Shown here one piece after another: positions 1-10,835 of a stretch of DNA of 64,000 nt. Made by a program: the position numbers and the translations under genes. The stretch covers positions 8,876,894-8,940,893 of the forward strand of contig NC_056002.1 of the NCBI RefSeq assembly GCF_018446385.1, read 5' to 3'. The stretch is from Zingiber officinale. Lineage: Eukaryota > Streptophyta > Magnoliopsida > Zingiberales > Zingiberaceae. How positions within the stretch are numbered: position 1 is the stretch's first letter; every line of letters begins with the position of its first letter. The notes under the pieces were generated by a model that was given only the letters and a program-made list of their open reading frames with translations, was not told the origin of the DNA and did no database searches.

Positions 1-865
1 GTTGTAGTTATGACTTCAATTGGTTCAAGGGAGTCTTACAACAAAGGCGATGTTGTTGCCTTTCCAAGAGAGATCTTTTTTCGACATTAATAATGCATAG
101 GTTACGAAAGGACTCCTGCTTTCTTTAATAAAGTTTTTCTCTGTGGGAGTTCTTCGATCTAGTTATTTAGTTTAGCGTGTTCTCAAGATTCATATGGTAG
201 TATGGGAGTATTGACAAATGTGATCCATAAATGAGGTCTATTTTATGTTGAATCATGCACAAAGGTGGCAGTTCCTTGGGTATGACCCGACCTCAAACGA
301 AGGAATCACCTTGATGGGGACCTTGGTTGGTTGGTGAGGCGGTCGTGGTTCACTGCAGGTCACCAGTGGGATGTAGACCTGGTAGGGCTTTGCAGTGAGC
401 AGGAACTAGGGTGGTGCAAGGCTCTCAAATGCGGTGGTGGTTGGTGATGCTTGCAGCAAAGAAGGCAGCTGTTGGCAATGTGCCGCTGCTGGCATGCAGA
501 GACAAATGGTGGGAGTGATTTTTTTTGGGTGGAACGCTGGATGGGAGATCTGATGGTTTCGAGCACTTGAAGGGAAAGGAGAAGTGAATTGGGAATTCAC
601 ACATCTAGAAATTAGAGATTGAATTAGGAATTTAGCTCTGGTACCGATTGATGTAGCATGAGGAACAACTCAACTCATCAAAAGAGGAAATTTTTTATTA
701 ATTGAAATATTATCTAATACAAATATTCTAGGCAGGCAATGATATTCTTTATAGAAATATAACTTAATTATCTAAAAACTATCAAATTCATTAAAATATC
801 TAAATAATCTTATTTTTAAGATCTAAAGAAACACTTAAATGAATCTAAAAAAATATTTTATGTCA
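1..865 (-). mobile_element. LTR-element fossil in UPL intron, partial (copy 1)
   Basis: Tail part of the element described at 30490-32638. Here only the end of the internal region (1 to about 634), a primer-binding-site-like stretch (635-645, complementary-sense match to the initiator Met tRNA type) and one LTR (649-865) fall in the window. Target-site copy CCCTG follows at 866-870. Old and not coding. Confidence 0.6.
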
Positions 866-1071
866 CCCTGTGCATTTCTCATGATTTTAGCTTTTGAGAT
901 AATGGTTTACCCAGCCATGTCACACTCATATTTCCTTGATTTTGTGCCATATGAAATTAGACAAAAGATTGTGTTTTCAATGCCAATTAAACCTGATTAC
1001 TGCTCAAGGATTCAACTTGCTTATGAAGCATTACACTTTCTTGGGGATTTTAGAGTGTTTTTTCTCTGCAG

Positions 1072-4000
1072 ATTATCTGATAATGCATACAATCTTGTTG
1101 CTGAGGTCTTAAAAAAAGTGGTGGCCAATGCTCCAGCGTATTGTCATTTATTTACTACAGAGCTGGTCAATTCAGTGCGAAATTTAAGTATTTATGCAAT
1201 TAATGAACTTAACCTATACGAGGATGCTGAGAAAGCACTTCTCAGCTCATCTTCTATTAATGGTACTGCAATCTTGAGAGTTCTGCAGGCTTTGAGCTCT
1301 CTTATTGCTGCATTGCACGAAAAGAAGGACCCAGTTTCATTCCCCGACAAAGACCATATTAATGCTCTTTCTCATGTATGGGATATAAATTCTGCACTTG
1401 AACCTTTGTGGCTAGAGTTGAGCAATTGCATAAGCAAAATTGAGATCTCTTCAGGACCTCCATCAGAGCCTGAATCTATTTCAGGAAATTTGGCATCGAC
1501 GAGTACAATTGTAGTATCACCACTCTCTGTTGGTGCCCAAAACATCTTGCCATATATTGAGTCATTCTTTGTGACATGTGAAAAGTTGCGTCCTGGGCAA
1601 TATGAAACTGTTCAAGATTTTGCTACTACGGCAACTGACATTGAAGATGCAACTACACCAACTGCACAAAAATCATCTTGTGGGCCATGTACAAGCACCC
1701 ATGAAAAACAGGTTGTTTTTGTTAGGTTTCTGGAGAGGCATAGGAAGTTGTTAAATTCATTCATTCGTCAGAATCCTGGTTTGCTTGAGAAGTCATTTTC
1801 TCTCATGCTCAAAATTCCACGATACATTGACTTTGACAATAAACGGTCTCATTTTCGATCAAAAATAAAACATCAACATGATCATCATCACAGTCCTGTT
1901 AGAATTTCAGTGAGAAGAGCCTACATATTGGAGGACTCATATAACCAATTGCGAATGCGCTCGCCACAAGATTTGAAGGGAAAATTAACTGTCCATTTTC
2001 AAGGTGAAGAAGGTATTGATGCCGGTGGACTTACCAGGGAATGGTATCAGTTGCTTTCTCGGGTAATTTTTGATAAGGGTGCCCTTCTTTTCACAACTGT
2101 TGGCAATGAATCAACATTCCAGCCAAACCCCAATTCAGTTTACCAGACGGAACATCTTTCATATTTTAAGTTTGTTGGACGAGTGGTGAGTGATTTGATT
2201 ATTATCCTTTTCAAGCTTTTTTTGTTGTGATCACTAACATTGTCAAATTTTGCAGGTCAGTAAAGCACTCTTTGATAGTCAGCTCCTTGATGTCCATTTT
2301 ACAAGGTCATTTTACAAACACATTCTTGGTGTAAAGGTTACTTATCATGACATTGAGGCTGTTGATCCAGATTACTATAAAAATCTGAAGTGGATGCTTG
2401 AGGTATCCTGAAGTTCCTTGTACATTTTGGTGTTCTTTTACTGCATCAACATCTTCATTCTTTGATGTTTCATGATTCTTCTATTTTTCAAAATTTTTGA
2501 TCTTCCATTTATTTTATTTGCCATATTGCAGAACGATATAAGTGAGGTATTGGATCTTACTTTCAGTATGGATGCTGATGAGGAAAAACTGATATTGTAT
2601 GAAAAGGCTGAGGTGAATGCTATTCTTTTTCCCTTTATAATCATGTACTCCCATTATCTTTTATGTTAAGTTTGTACACTATAGGTATCATATAGCCTGT
2701 TTGTTTTGAAACTAAGGGGGTGCTTGGTTCGGGTAAGGGAATGGGAAAGGATATGGGAATGATTGCAAATATTATTGAAATGGGAATAATACCCATACCC
2801 CTCATATTAGTGGGGAATGGCCCATTCCTCTATTTAGAGGAATGAATCCGTGGGTCCCACCTTCATTTCCCCAAACCAAGCACAAGTTTAGTTTCATTCC
2901 CATTCCAAACCCCCCAAACAAGCAGCCCCTAAGTTTCTAGGAAATTAACCAAAATACATGGACCCTTGGAGTGACCTACACTTACCTAAAGATATGCAAT
3001 AGTAAATAGTTCAATGGATGTGATCTTGTCTTTTAATTATAAACTGATTCTATGTCTTGCTTTTAAATTTTTCTGGACTGTAGTTTGTTCCCTTTTATGT
3101 ACAAATCTATCCTGATTTGTATATATACTTCTCTTCTTGTGCATAGGTCTTTTACGATATTATACGTTCTTGGTGGAAAAGCTTGTACCGGAGCCTTAAA
3201 ATAATACACTAGATGCCTGTTTATTATACATTTCTCTTTCCTATTTATGACATGTTTATTGGGTGCATTTATATGCTAATTTTCGCTTTCAAGTCAGAAT
3301 TATGGTCCTTTACTAAATCTGTGAGACTTGAGAAACTTTAGACCGTCTTTTGCATGTTTGAAGTTGTATCCCCTTAAGTCCTGAACCTTTTAATTCATTA
3401 AATACATTTTTGTTTCTTGTTTTAGGGGTTATTATATTTTTCTGACATGTTCTTATATGCTTATATTTCAGGTAACTGATTCTGAGTTGATTCCTGGTGG
3501 GAGAAATATTCGAGTCACTGAAGAAAACAAACACGAATATGTTGATCGTGTGGCTGAACATTTGCTAACCACTGCAATTAGGCCTCAAATAAATGCATTT
3601 ATGGAAGGCTTTAATGAGTTGATACCCAGGGATCTGATATCTATTTTCAATGATAAAGAATTAGAATTATTAATAAGTGGACTTCCTGATATTGATTGTG
3701 AGTTGATGTTTGATGTGTTTTAAAGTTCCCACAGATATACTTTTCATATACACTTCTCTTATTCCTATTCTGTTTCACTTGTGACAGTGGATGACCTGAG
3801 AGCAAATACTGAATATTCTGGCTATAGCAATGCATCCCCTGTAATTCAATGGTTTTGGGAAGTCGTTCAGGGCTTCAGCAAAGAGGACAAGGCCCGATTC
3901 CTTCAATTTGTAACTGGCACCTCAAAGGTAGGTTCTTTGGCTAGATAAATGATAGTTGTTTGTATATGAAACATTGTCCTTAAAGTAGTAGATAGATAAT

Positions 4001-7000
4001 TTATAGGAAATTTGCTTAACTTTCTATTGTTAGTTGACCTCAAAGGGTCCAATATTTTCATGTATGGTGGTTTCCTTCTTATAAGCACCAGTAGGATTGC
4101 CTTGTTTGAAGCAAGTGATGCAACCGTGTGTTTCTGCTAATTTTGTATAAAACAAATTGATGTACAAGAAAATACCATGCCTGAAAGTTAGTCCATTTGC
4201 CTAGGCTTTCATTTTCATTGTATGGAGCCTAGGAGCTCTTGATTCCAAGTCCTGAAAAGAGCTTACTGGATTCTGTCTATGATGTCCAACCATTTGATAG
4301 CAAACATATTTGTGCTGTCTCTTGCTAGTAATCCCGTCTATTCTTCAAATCCCTATAGTTGCTGCTTTCTTGGTGGAATTATATATGTTTGTTTCATATC
4401 TGCAAATTATGTTTGTGTCCCACGATACGATACTTGTCCAACAGTTTCATGTGCACATTGCTTCCCCTTATCGGCTGGCATGAAATTGTTTGGTATAGCA
4501 CTAATTTCTTGTTGCACACCAAGGGCTGACACTGATCTTTCTTTTCCAGCTGGTTGATAGTCAATAAGATTCTTAAATGCATGCTAACGTGTCAAGTTTG
4601 AAGTTACCTTTGGGTTTCATTGTATGAAATCTGTATTTTCGAGTTTGAGATACAAAACAATGGATAGTGTGATTTGTTGCAGGATTGTTTGTCATACTAA
4701 ATCATATTATTTTGTTATTAATCAGAGTATTCCCAATTATAGAAATTATTCATCAAATAGTTAGAATAAAATTTTATTATAATTTGTTCCCATTTATACT
4801 AATTCTTTAAACATTCTCACACCATCTATTCTAAAGCTATCAGTTAGCCAAATAGTTGAAGCGATTTAAGTTGAAGGTCTGAGGGGGATATTGCCTACCC
4901 CGAACAGTTGGGAACAAATGCAGGCTGATGAAGATGTGTAACAAGCAATCATTGATATAGGCATTATGACTTCGTCATTTTCATTTTGTTTGTGTGACTT
5001 AATTTCTTTAGCATTTTATTTTCTATGGTTGTTTGTATTCAACAGCAGTTTGTTACTGTAAATAACACTCATCTAATGTTTCTTTTGTACATTTCCATGT
5101 CTCAACTAGTTGACTTCTTTATTTCTTCTTTCCTAATATCTTTTACTGTAATAGGTGCCTCTGGAAGGATTTAGTGCACTTCAAGGAATCTCAGGCTCTC
5201 AGCGGTTTCAGATTCACAAGGCATATGGAACCCCGCACCATCTGCCTTCAGCTCATACTTGGTATGATATTTTTTTTCCCATTATAGCATGTTTTGTTTA
5301 AAAACAAGAAAATAGGCTGGAGAAAGAGACACTATTGAGTATTTTATGATTCTTCTTTGAAAGAAAACCACTCCATATTTTGTCTTTATCCAATTATAGG
5401 CAAAGTGCTGATCATTCTACGTAGGTATATTTGGTATAAAATATATAATATTGCTGGTAGAGAACTAATATAATGACAACCAAACTTTTATCCTATTAAA
5501 TGCGGTCAACTATATGGATGTTCCTATGTCATTGGACACGATCTCCTACTATAATTTTATATTATTTTATCATTGTAATCAAATATTTTTTTGGTCATTT
5601 TTCTTTATTAATGTGCGTATTTATCATAGTCTCACTTTGTCGAACTGGGACATTTATTGGTTGCTTAAGTATATGTAGATACTATCTTAAATATATTTCT
5701 CGGAATTTTTCCTTATTAAATGCAACTTTGACTTTCTCTTTAATATTCTTATTTTTTATAATATCCATCCTCGTATGCTTGTGCATTCACCTTAACTTTT
5801 TATCTTCGTGATTATCATCTTTGCTTGTGTGCTCGATCTATAACTCAACATTCAACTCCATATAACACAACAATTCTAACTATCAATTTGTAAAATTTCT
5901 CTTTTAACTTTTAAGTATTAGAGATATCTTACTATCATAAAAAAACACCTGACACCCTTCTGCTTGTATTCTATATAAAACATCACAATCAATCTTTCAG
6001 TCCTTTTACAAAAAACAAACCTAGATACTTAAAGCACTCGGTTACACGTAACTCGTCATCTCGTATCCTAACAAATTACCTTGTTACATTTACTACTAAT
6101 ACTAAACTTAAATTCTATATTACTCTACTAAGTCTAAAACCTTTTACTTCTAGTGTTTCATGTCAAGATTGACGCTTAACATTTACTCATTCACGTGACT
6201 TATCAATCAAAATAATATCATATGTAAATAACATGCACCATGATAACACATCTTGGATGTATATATTGAGTTCATACCCGTGTAAAAATATATAAATTTA
6301 GAGTTGATCTTTATGAAACATTTCAATTAATTTGTTTAAAATTTTCACTCTTGTCGTTACATCTTATAGACATCCTTAATTATTTTAATATACGCTATAA
6401 TAATACATTTCTTTTCTAGAATTCTCTATATAATCTTTCTTGAGAATCTTCCGTAAGCTTTTTTGAGGTCAATAAATATCATATATAAGTCTTACTTCTT
6501 TTCTCGATACTTTTCAACCAATTGTTTGAAAAGATATATAGCTTCTTTTGCTAACTTTTCATGCATGAATTTAAATTAATTTTTGATCACCTTGGTATCT
6601 TTCTTTAATCTTTTTCTTTCTTTTCTAAAGTTTCATAGTATGACTCATTAGCTTAATGTCCCTATAACTGGCACAATTTTGTACATCTTTGTTTTTATAA
6701 GGGGATTAGAGTACTTATCCTCCATTGTTGAGACATTTTGTTCCTTTTCAATATCAAAATTGAATAAATTTGTAAGTCATTTAATACCCTGCTCTTCTAG
6801 GCATTGTCCTACTTTTATTGGAATATCATTTAAACCAATTGCTTTTTCATTTTGCATCCAATTTAAAGTTTGCTTAAATTTTCCGATAAAAATTTAAATT
6901 TTTATACTCCTCTGACTTAAATCATTCTTTTATTCTTTTCATCCTTCATTAGTATCCTTTGGTTTGGTGCAACGGTAAAGTTGTTACTTTGTGACCTAAA

Positions 7001-8651
7001 GGTCATGAGTTTGAATCCTGGAAACAACCTCTTGCAAAAAAACAGGGTAAAACTGCTTATAATGGATCCTTTCCTGGGACCCCACATGGCAGGAGTTTCA
7101 TGCACCGAGCTGCCCTTATTAGTACCCTTTGACTTCATCTTTAATGTATCTTATTTGGGAAAGATCGTTTGTTTTACTCTAGCTTTCGTTATTGTATAGA
7201 TGTCTTTTTTCTCTTCTTTTGTATCAAGGGCATTCAAAAGCTTAATCCTTGACGTCACTCAATGCTTTCTTGGCTTCTCTCTTTGCTACTACATATTCAC
7301 ATGTATTTCTCCTAATACTTGCTCTTGTCCTCACCCTAAAGATATTTTGCTTTCAATCTATAAATTTTTCTATCTCCCTTCTCGATTATAAGATCTAAGA
7401 AAATCAATTTGTGACTTATTGTTTCCACTTTTGAATGTAACTAGGTGTTTTCATCTCTTCTTAAAAAGTTTATTAGCTATTATAAGTTCATATATTATCA
7501 CAAAATCCAATATAAATTTTCCTTCATTTCTTGTTTCAAAACCACAACCTTCATGCACTCTATTATTTTTTATTCTTATATACTCATTTAGATCTCCTCC
7601 TACTAAAATAATATCATCTATCTTAAGTTTTTTTTAACCACCTCATCCAGGCTTTTCTAACACCTATGTCAGATGTTTTCATTTAATCTTAACTTGAGGT
7701 GCATATATGTTAATTACATTAATAATTTCATTTTCTAACTAATTACTCTTATTATTTCATCTCTTAACAAACTATATACAATAATACCTATTCCATTTTT
7801 CATTTTATTTTTTCTTGTATATCATAACTTAAATTCTTTATCATCTCTAGCTTCTTCTGTACCCATTTTATCTTTTATAAACATAAAATATTAATTATTC
7901 TCCTAATCATCGTATTTACTATCTCTAATATTGTCAGTGAGCGTTTTCACATTCCATGTTCAAAATCTAAGACAATCGATATTATAATATCTGTTCTTAT
8001 CCAATCTAGAATGTGAGAACTTGTGTAATTTGTATATTTGACACTATACTCAAGTTGTGATAGAGATGTCTTTGGGCATTATAGTTGGACCCTATAACGA
8101 GTTCCTTCCAAGAAATAACTTAACATTAGTTTAATAGTTTGATAAATCCATACATAATATTCCTTCTCTTTTTTAGGGATGGGCACGCAGTTTATTGGCA
8201 GTTGATATAAATAAATTTATAATCATAATAAATATATTTTATTCTGTTGTGGAATTTCTTTGTTGGTATCGCTAGGCCAGGTAGATGTATGTTTGTTGTC
8301 AAGATAGCTAGTTGTCCATTCTAGGCAACGGAACAAGTGATTAACCAACAGCCAATCCACTATGCTTGGGATTAGCTTCACTTAAATATATATATTCATC
8401 TACCAATCTACTATTAATGAGTTGCATTTTTTTCTCTGATTGACATTGTTCATTCTCTTTTGTTTTGTTGTCTCTTGTGGTTTACTGATGAGGTGAATTC
8501 TATCCCAAGTCTTTCTTATGACGGTCTTTGTACATTGTACTTGTGCAGCTTCAACCAATTGGACCTGCCTGAGTACACCTCAAAAGGACAGTTGCAGGAG
8601 AGGTTACTTCTAGCTATCCATGAAGCGAATGAAGGGTTTGGCTTCGGTTGA
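1072..8651 (+). CDS. UPL1: HECT E3 ubiquitin-protein ligase, UPL1/UPL2 type, 3' exons (copy 1)
   Basis: C-terminal part of a very large HECT ubiquitin ligase; upstream exons lie before the window. Exons: 1072-2185, 2256-2402, 2532-2612, 3472-3697, 3788-3927, 5155-5261, 8549-8651. All have GT-AG borders and phases that join without a break, giving about 638 residues. The first exon carries a region typical of plant UPL1/2 ([15 protein letters not shown], then [18 protein letters not shown]) and enters the HECT domain at [16 protein letters not shown], followed by [19 protein letters not shown]. Later exons hold the N-lobe/C-lobe motifs [29 protein letters not shown] and the active site [12 protein letters not shown]. 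The catalytic Cys is 34 residues from the end, forms the thioester with ubiquitin, and its codon (TG|C) is split by the last intron. The end GFGFG is usual for the family. The ATG at 839 opens a longer frame, but it lies in an intron and is not the start. UPL1 versus UPL2 cannot be told apart from this segment. Confidence 0.93.
2716..2929. mobile_element. Tourist-like (PIF/Harbinger) MITE in UPL intron (copy 1)
   Basis: A 214-bp non-coding element with imperfect terminal inverted repeats: GGGGGTGCTTGGTTCGGG at the left, and the complement of CAAACAAGCAGCCCC at the right. It is flanked by TAA direct repeats at 2713-2715 and 2930-2932. Terminal GGGG(N)TG(C/T)TTGGTT with a 3-bp TAA/TTA target duplication is the signature of Tourist-type MITEs. 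It lies in the intron between exons 2532-2612 and 3472-3697. Confidence 0.75.
5476..8000 (-). mobile_element. Antisense RTE-clade LINE relic in last UPL intron (copy 1)
   Basis: Read on the minus strand, it starts near 8000 with an apurinic-endonuclease-like domain: [13 protein letters not shown], then [44 protein letters not shown] and [17 protein letters not shown]. Further on, about 6900-6600, comes reverse-transcriptase sequence ([20 protein letters not shown], then NPLIKTK). The 3' end at 5476-5550 carries the complement of the RTE tail block that ends in CAACCAAAC. Frames are broken by many stops and shifts, so it is long dead. Endonuclease plus RT order and the tail assign it to plant RTE-type LINEs. 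An Au SINE interrupts it at 6962-7117. The 5' limit is approximate. Confidence 0.78.
6962..7117 (+). mobile_element. Au-type SINE nested in the RTE LINE (copy 1)
   Basis: A tRNA-derived SINE with an A box around TGGTGCAACGG and a B box around GTTTGAATCC. It has the Au-family body CCTCTTGCAAAAA / CAGGGTAAAACTGC and ends with GCACCGAGCTGCCCTT. Target duplications are ATTAGTATCCTTTG (6948-6961) and ATTAGTACCCTTTG (7118-7131), one mismatch. Many C-to-T-like changes against the other Au copy suggest greater age. It is on the plus strand, opposite to its LINE host. Confidence 0.85.
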
Positions 8652-9170
8652 GAGTGGGAAGGAAGGTGTGCACTTGTACAGATAGGTGTATTCGACAGGG
8701 TTTTAAAAGCCAACTCTCTCCTTGCTGAGGGTCTGAAGTGTGGTTGCTTGGTCGCACTTATGGAATAGGGACTTCCTCAAATTGGAATTCAACCATGAAG
8801 TAGTCACCTTATGATTTGTGAGAGAAACCCCCATATATGATATACCACTCTTACTCCAGGCTGATGTTGCAGATTGTGGATGTGTCAGTCGTCCGAATCC
8901 CCGTGACTGCAAATCAAATCGTCTTGTATGGCGTCTCCTTTGCTAACTTTGTTTTTTTTTCCATATTATTTTTTAGTACAACTTTTGTACTCAAAAAACA
9001 GCAAAGCTCTCGTGGATATTTGGAACAGATTGTGAATGGCAACATCTTGTTATTCAGTAAAATGCATCCTTTTCTTATGAATCATCAACGTTCAGAATTG
9101 TAGATGTTCTTTTTTGATTAATTATTAAAAAAATATTCCAATCTTATCTGACCATCTAAAATAACAAATC
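8652..9170 (+). other. UPL 3' untranslated region and downstream flank (copy 1)
   Basis: Non-coding sequence directly after the UPL stop. It is mixed in composition at first, then T-rich with TTTTGTAC-type motifs (about 8945-8990) that could serve 3'-end formation. No clear AATAAA is seen at a usual spacing, so the poly(A) site is undecided. Copy 2 differs here by a few changes, including a 2-bp loss (GATGTGTCAG versus GATGTCAG near 8880). Confidence 0.4.
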
Positions 9171-9450
9171 AGATTACTTCTTTTATCCGTGGCAAAAGGA
9201 ATCGTTTCCTTGACGATTCCTCGTGTAGAGGGGTGAGGTAATTAGGAGGGCATTCCGATCCTACATCTGTGTGGCAATACTGTTGTATAAACCATCAGCG
9301 CGAGATTACTTCTTTTATAAATATAAGTGATGTATTTCTTGCGACTTGAACTCTATCTACAAGATATAAATCCTGAGACTAGACTCGAATCCTATTCACT
9401 ACAGGTAAACTATCATGTATTTACCAAGAGTTTGAGATTACTTCTTTTAT
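9171..9450. repeat. Diverged 132-bp tandem repeat (copy 1)
   Basis: The phrase AGATTACTTCTTTTAT starts at 9171, 9303 and 9435, exactly 132 bp apart. The sequence just before each start is also related (TGTATAAACCATCAGCGCG versus TGTATTTACCAAGAGTTTG). Unit interiors are strongly diverged, so this is an old tandem duplication, perhaps of a small transposon. Confidence 0.45.
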
Positions 9451-9639
9451 CAAAAGTCAATCTGTTATCTTATCTTAATGGTCTTATATTGGTTAGGGAT
9501 ATGGAGGAAGATCAATATAGATACATAAACGTTAGATACATAAAAGAATAAATCCAATTAATTAATTATCCTTTTAAATCAATAAGACTTTTTTGGTCTA
9601 AGCATACGCCGTTGCCTTCTAGTTGTTTTGATCCTGTCT

Positions 9640-10228
9640 AAAATATGTGAGAAGATGTGCTCGCTCTAATGAACAGTGACTCTGAGGAAGATGAACTTCG
9701 AAAATCAAGGGCTTCTCAACGATCTTGCACAGAGTGTGACGAGCCAACAAAGCGTTAGCAACCTAAGACCGGGATGAGAATCCCTGGCTAGGTCCTCCGA
9801 CGCTCAAGTCAGTTCTCTCTTTTCAAAGTGGAAGGAGCAGAAGTATTCTAATGAAAGTACAAAGAAGTAGATTTTTAGATGACAGAGTTTGTGAGCGTCA
9901 GCATACCTTGCCATCAAAGAGGACTCCCCTTTTTATACTACCTCATACAACTTCCGCAATCATGAAGTGGTCCCCAGTTTGTTAGAAGATGGAGAAAGTA
10001 CAACCTGAACCTCTACCAATAATTCTTCAAGTAATCATTTTCATACCCCAGCTGTACCTCTTTTGTCGTTTATGACACCTCATTTTAATGAAATATGCAG
10101 AAGAATGTACCCCTGCAACTGAAGAAGCTTCGAGAGAATGTTTTCCGCCAAACTTGTCAGGCTGTCATAAAATAATCTACTACATGTGTCTCGACTGGTC
10201 ATTTAAGCTAATGACATATTAAAATGAC
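9640..10228 (-). mobile_element. Possible LTR-type fossil, antisense (copy 1)
   Basis: On the minus strand there is a TATA-like motif TAGTATAAAAAGGGG (complement of about 9926-9940). It is followed by a GC-richer leader-like stretch with GACTTGAGCGTCGGAGGACC and CTCATCCCGGTCTTAGG. This layout, with a promoter then an R/U5-like segment, resembles a solo LTR. No paired LTR, primer site or coding region was found, and the ends are undefined. The minisatellites at 10229-10835 may be part of the same U3-like region. Confidence 0.3.
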
Positions 10229-10364
10229 CTTTTATGAAGCATATCTCGACCAGTCGTTTGAACCAATCATATAAGGAGAACACCTTTTGCGAAGCATTTC
10301 TTGATTGGTTGTTTAAACCAATCATGTATGAAGAATACCTGAAGCATATCTTGACTGGTCATTT
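10229..10364. repeat. Short diverged repeats around GAAGCATATCT(C/T)GAC(C/T)(A/G)GTC (copy 1)
   Basis: Three related units begin with GAAGCATATCTCGACCAGTC, GAAGCATTTCTTGATTGGTT and GAAGCATATCTTGACTGGTC, each followed by a (T)TTGAACCAATCAT-like or AT-rich stretch. Spacing is about 50-60 bp. They lead directly into the 108-bp array. Copy 2 lies at 42005-42140. Confidence 0.5.
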
Positions 10365-10835
10365 ATATACTAGAAACCTTATAAGGCCGAGTGCCTCTAA
10401 GCTCGGTCGGGTTTTACCCATTCGAGCACATACAAGAACATTTGTGCTTGTTCGACCTTCGCTCGGTTATTCATATACTAGAAGCTTTACAAAGCTGAGA
10501 GTCTCTAAGCTTGATCGGGCTTTGCCAGCCTGAGCGCTTACAAGCACGTTTGTGCTTGTTCGACCTTCGCTCGGTCACTTACATACTAGAAGCTTGATAA
10601 GGTCGAGCGCCTCTAAGCTCTGTCGGGCTTTGCTCGTTCGAACATATACAAGCACGTTTGTGCTTGTTTGACTTTCGCTCGATCATTCATATACTAGAAG
10701 TTTGATAAGGCCAAGCGCCTCTAAGCTCAGTCAGGTTTTGCCCGTCCGAGCGCATACAAGCACGTTTGTGCTTGTTCGACCTTCATTCGGTTATTCATAT
10801 ACTAGAAGCTTTATAAGGCCGAGCGCCTCTAACCA
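10365..10835. repeat. 108-bp minisatellite with conserved hairpin (copy 1)
   Basis: Units begin with ATATACTAG (or ACATACTAG) at 10365, 10473, 10581, 10689 and 10797, exactly 108 bp apart, giving 4.4 units. Each contains GCCTCTAAGCTCGGTCGGG-like sequence, then the perfect stem-loop ACAAGCACGTTTGTGCTTGT (8-bp arms, 4-base loop) in three of the four full units, with a slightly decayed arm in the first. CGACCTTCGCTCGGT-like sequence follows. It is GC-richer than its surroundings and in no convincing reading frame. Confidence 0.85.

Noticed and set aside
360-600. Minus-strand frames of 64-68 codons in the UPL intron
   Set aside because: They lie in the interior of the LTR fossil, with low-complexity Ser/His/Pro content and no homology I recognise.
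839-2230. A 463-codon open frame beginning with ATG at 839 (and again at 32612) as a complete gene
   Set aside because: Its first ~78 codons are intron and LTR-fossil sequence. The true exon starts at 1072 after TCTCTGCAG and continues from AREG of the upstream exon. The last codons run past the donor at 2186.
6965-7020. A tRNA gene (A-box and B-box-like motifs in GGTGCAACGGTAAAG...GTTTGAATCC)
   Set aside because: The motifs belong to a tRNA-derived SINE head. There is no cloverleaf or acceptor stem, and target duplications flank the longer SINE body. The same applies at 21300-21360.
6981-7199. Plus-strand 72-codon frame and its minus-strand shadow
   Set aside because: Both are readings of the nested Au SINE and flanking LINE.
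10234-10533. A 99-codon frame with repeated RPS/SKLGR segments as a repeat protein
   Set aside because: It is the reading of the 108-bp minisatellite. The repeat is 36 codons long by chance of its length, and stops occur in the next units.
10365-10835. A CRISPR-like array (regular repeats)
   Set aside because: The whole 108-bp unit repeats with no unique spacers, and this is a plant nuclear locus.
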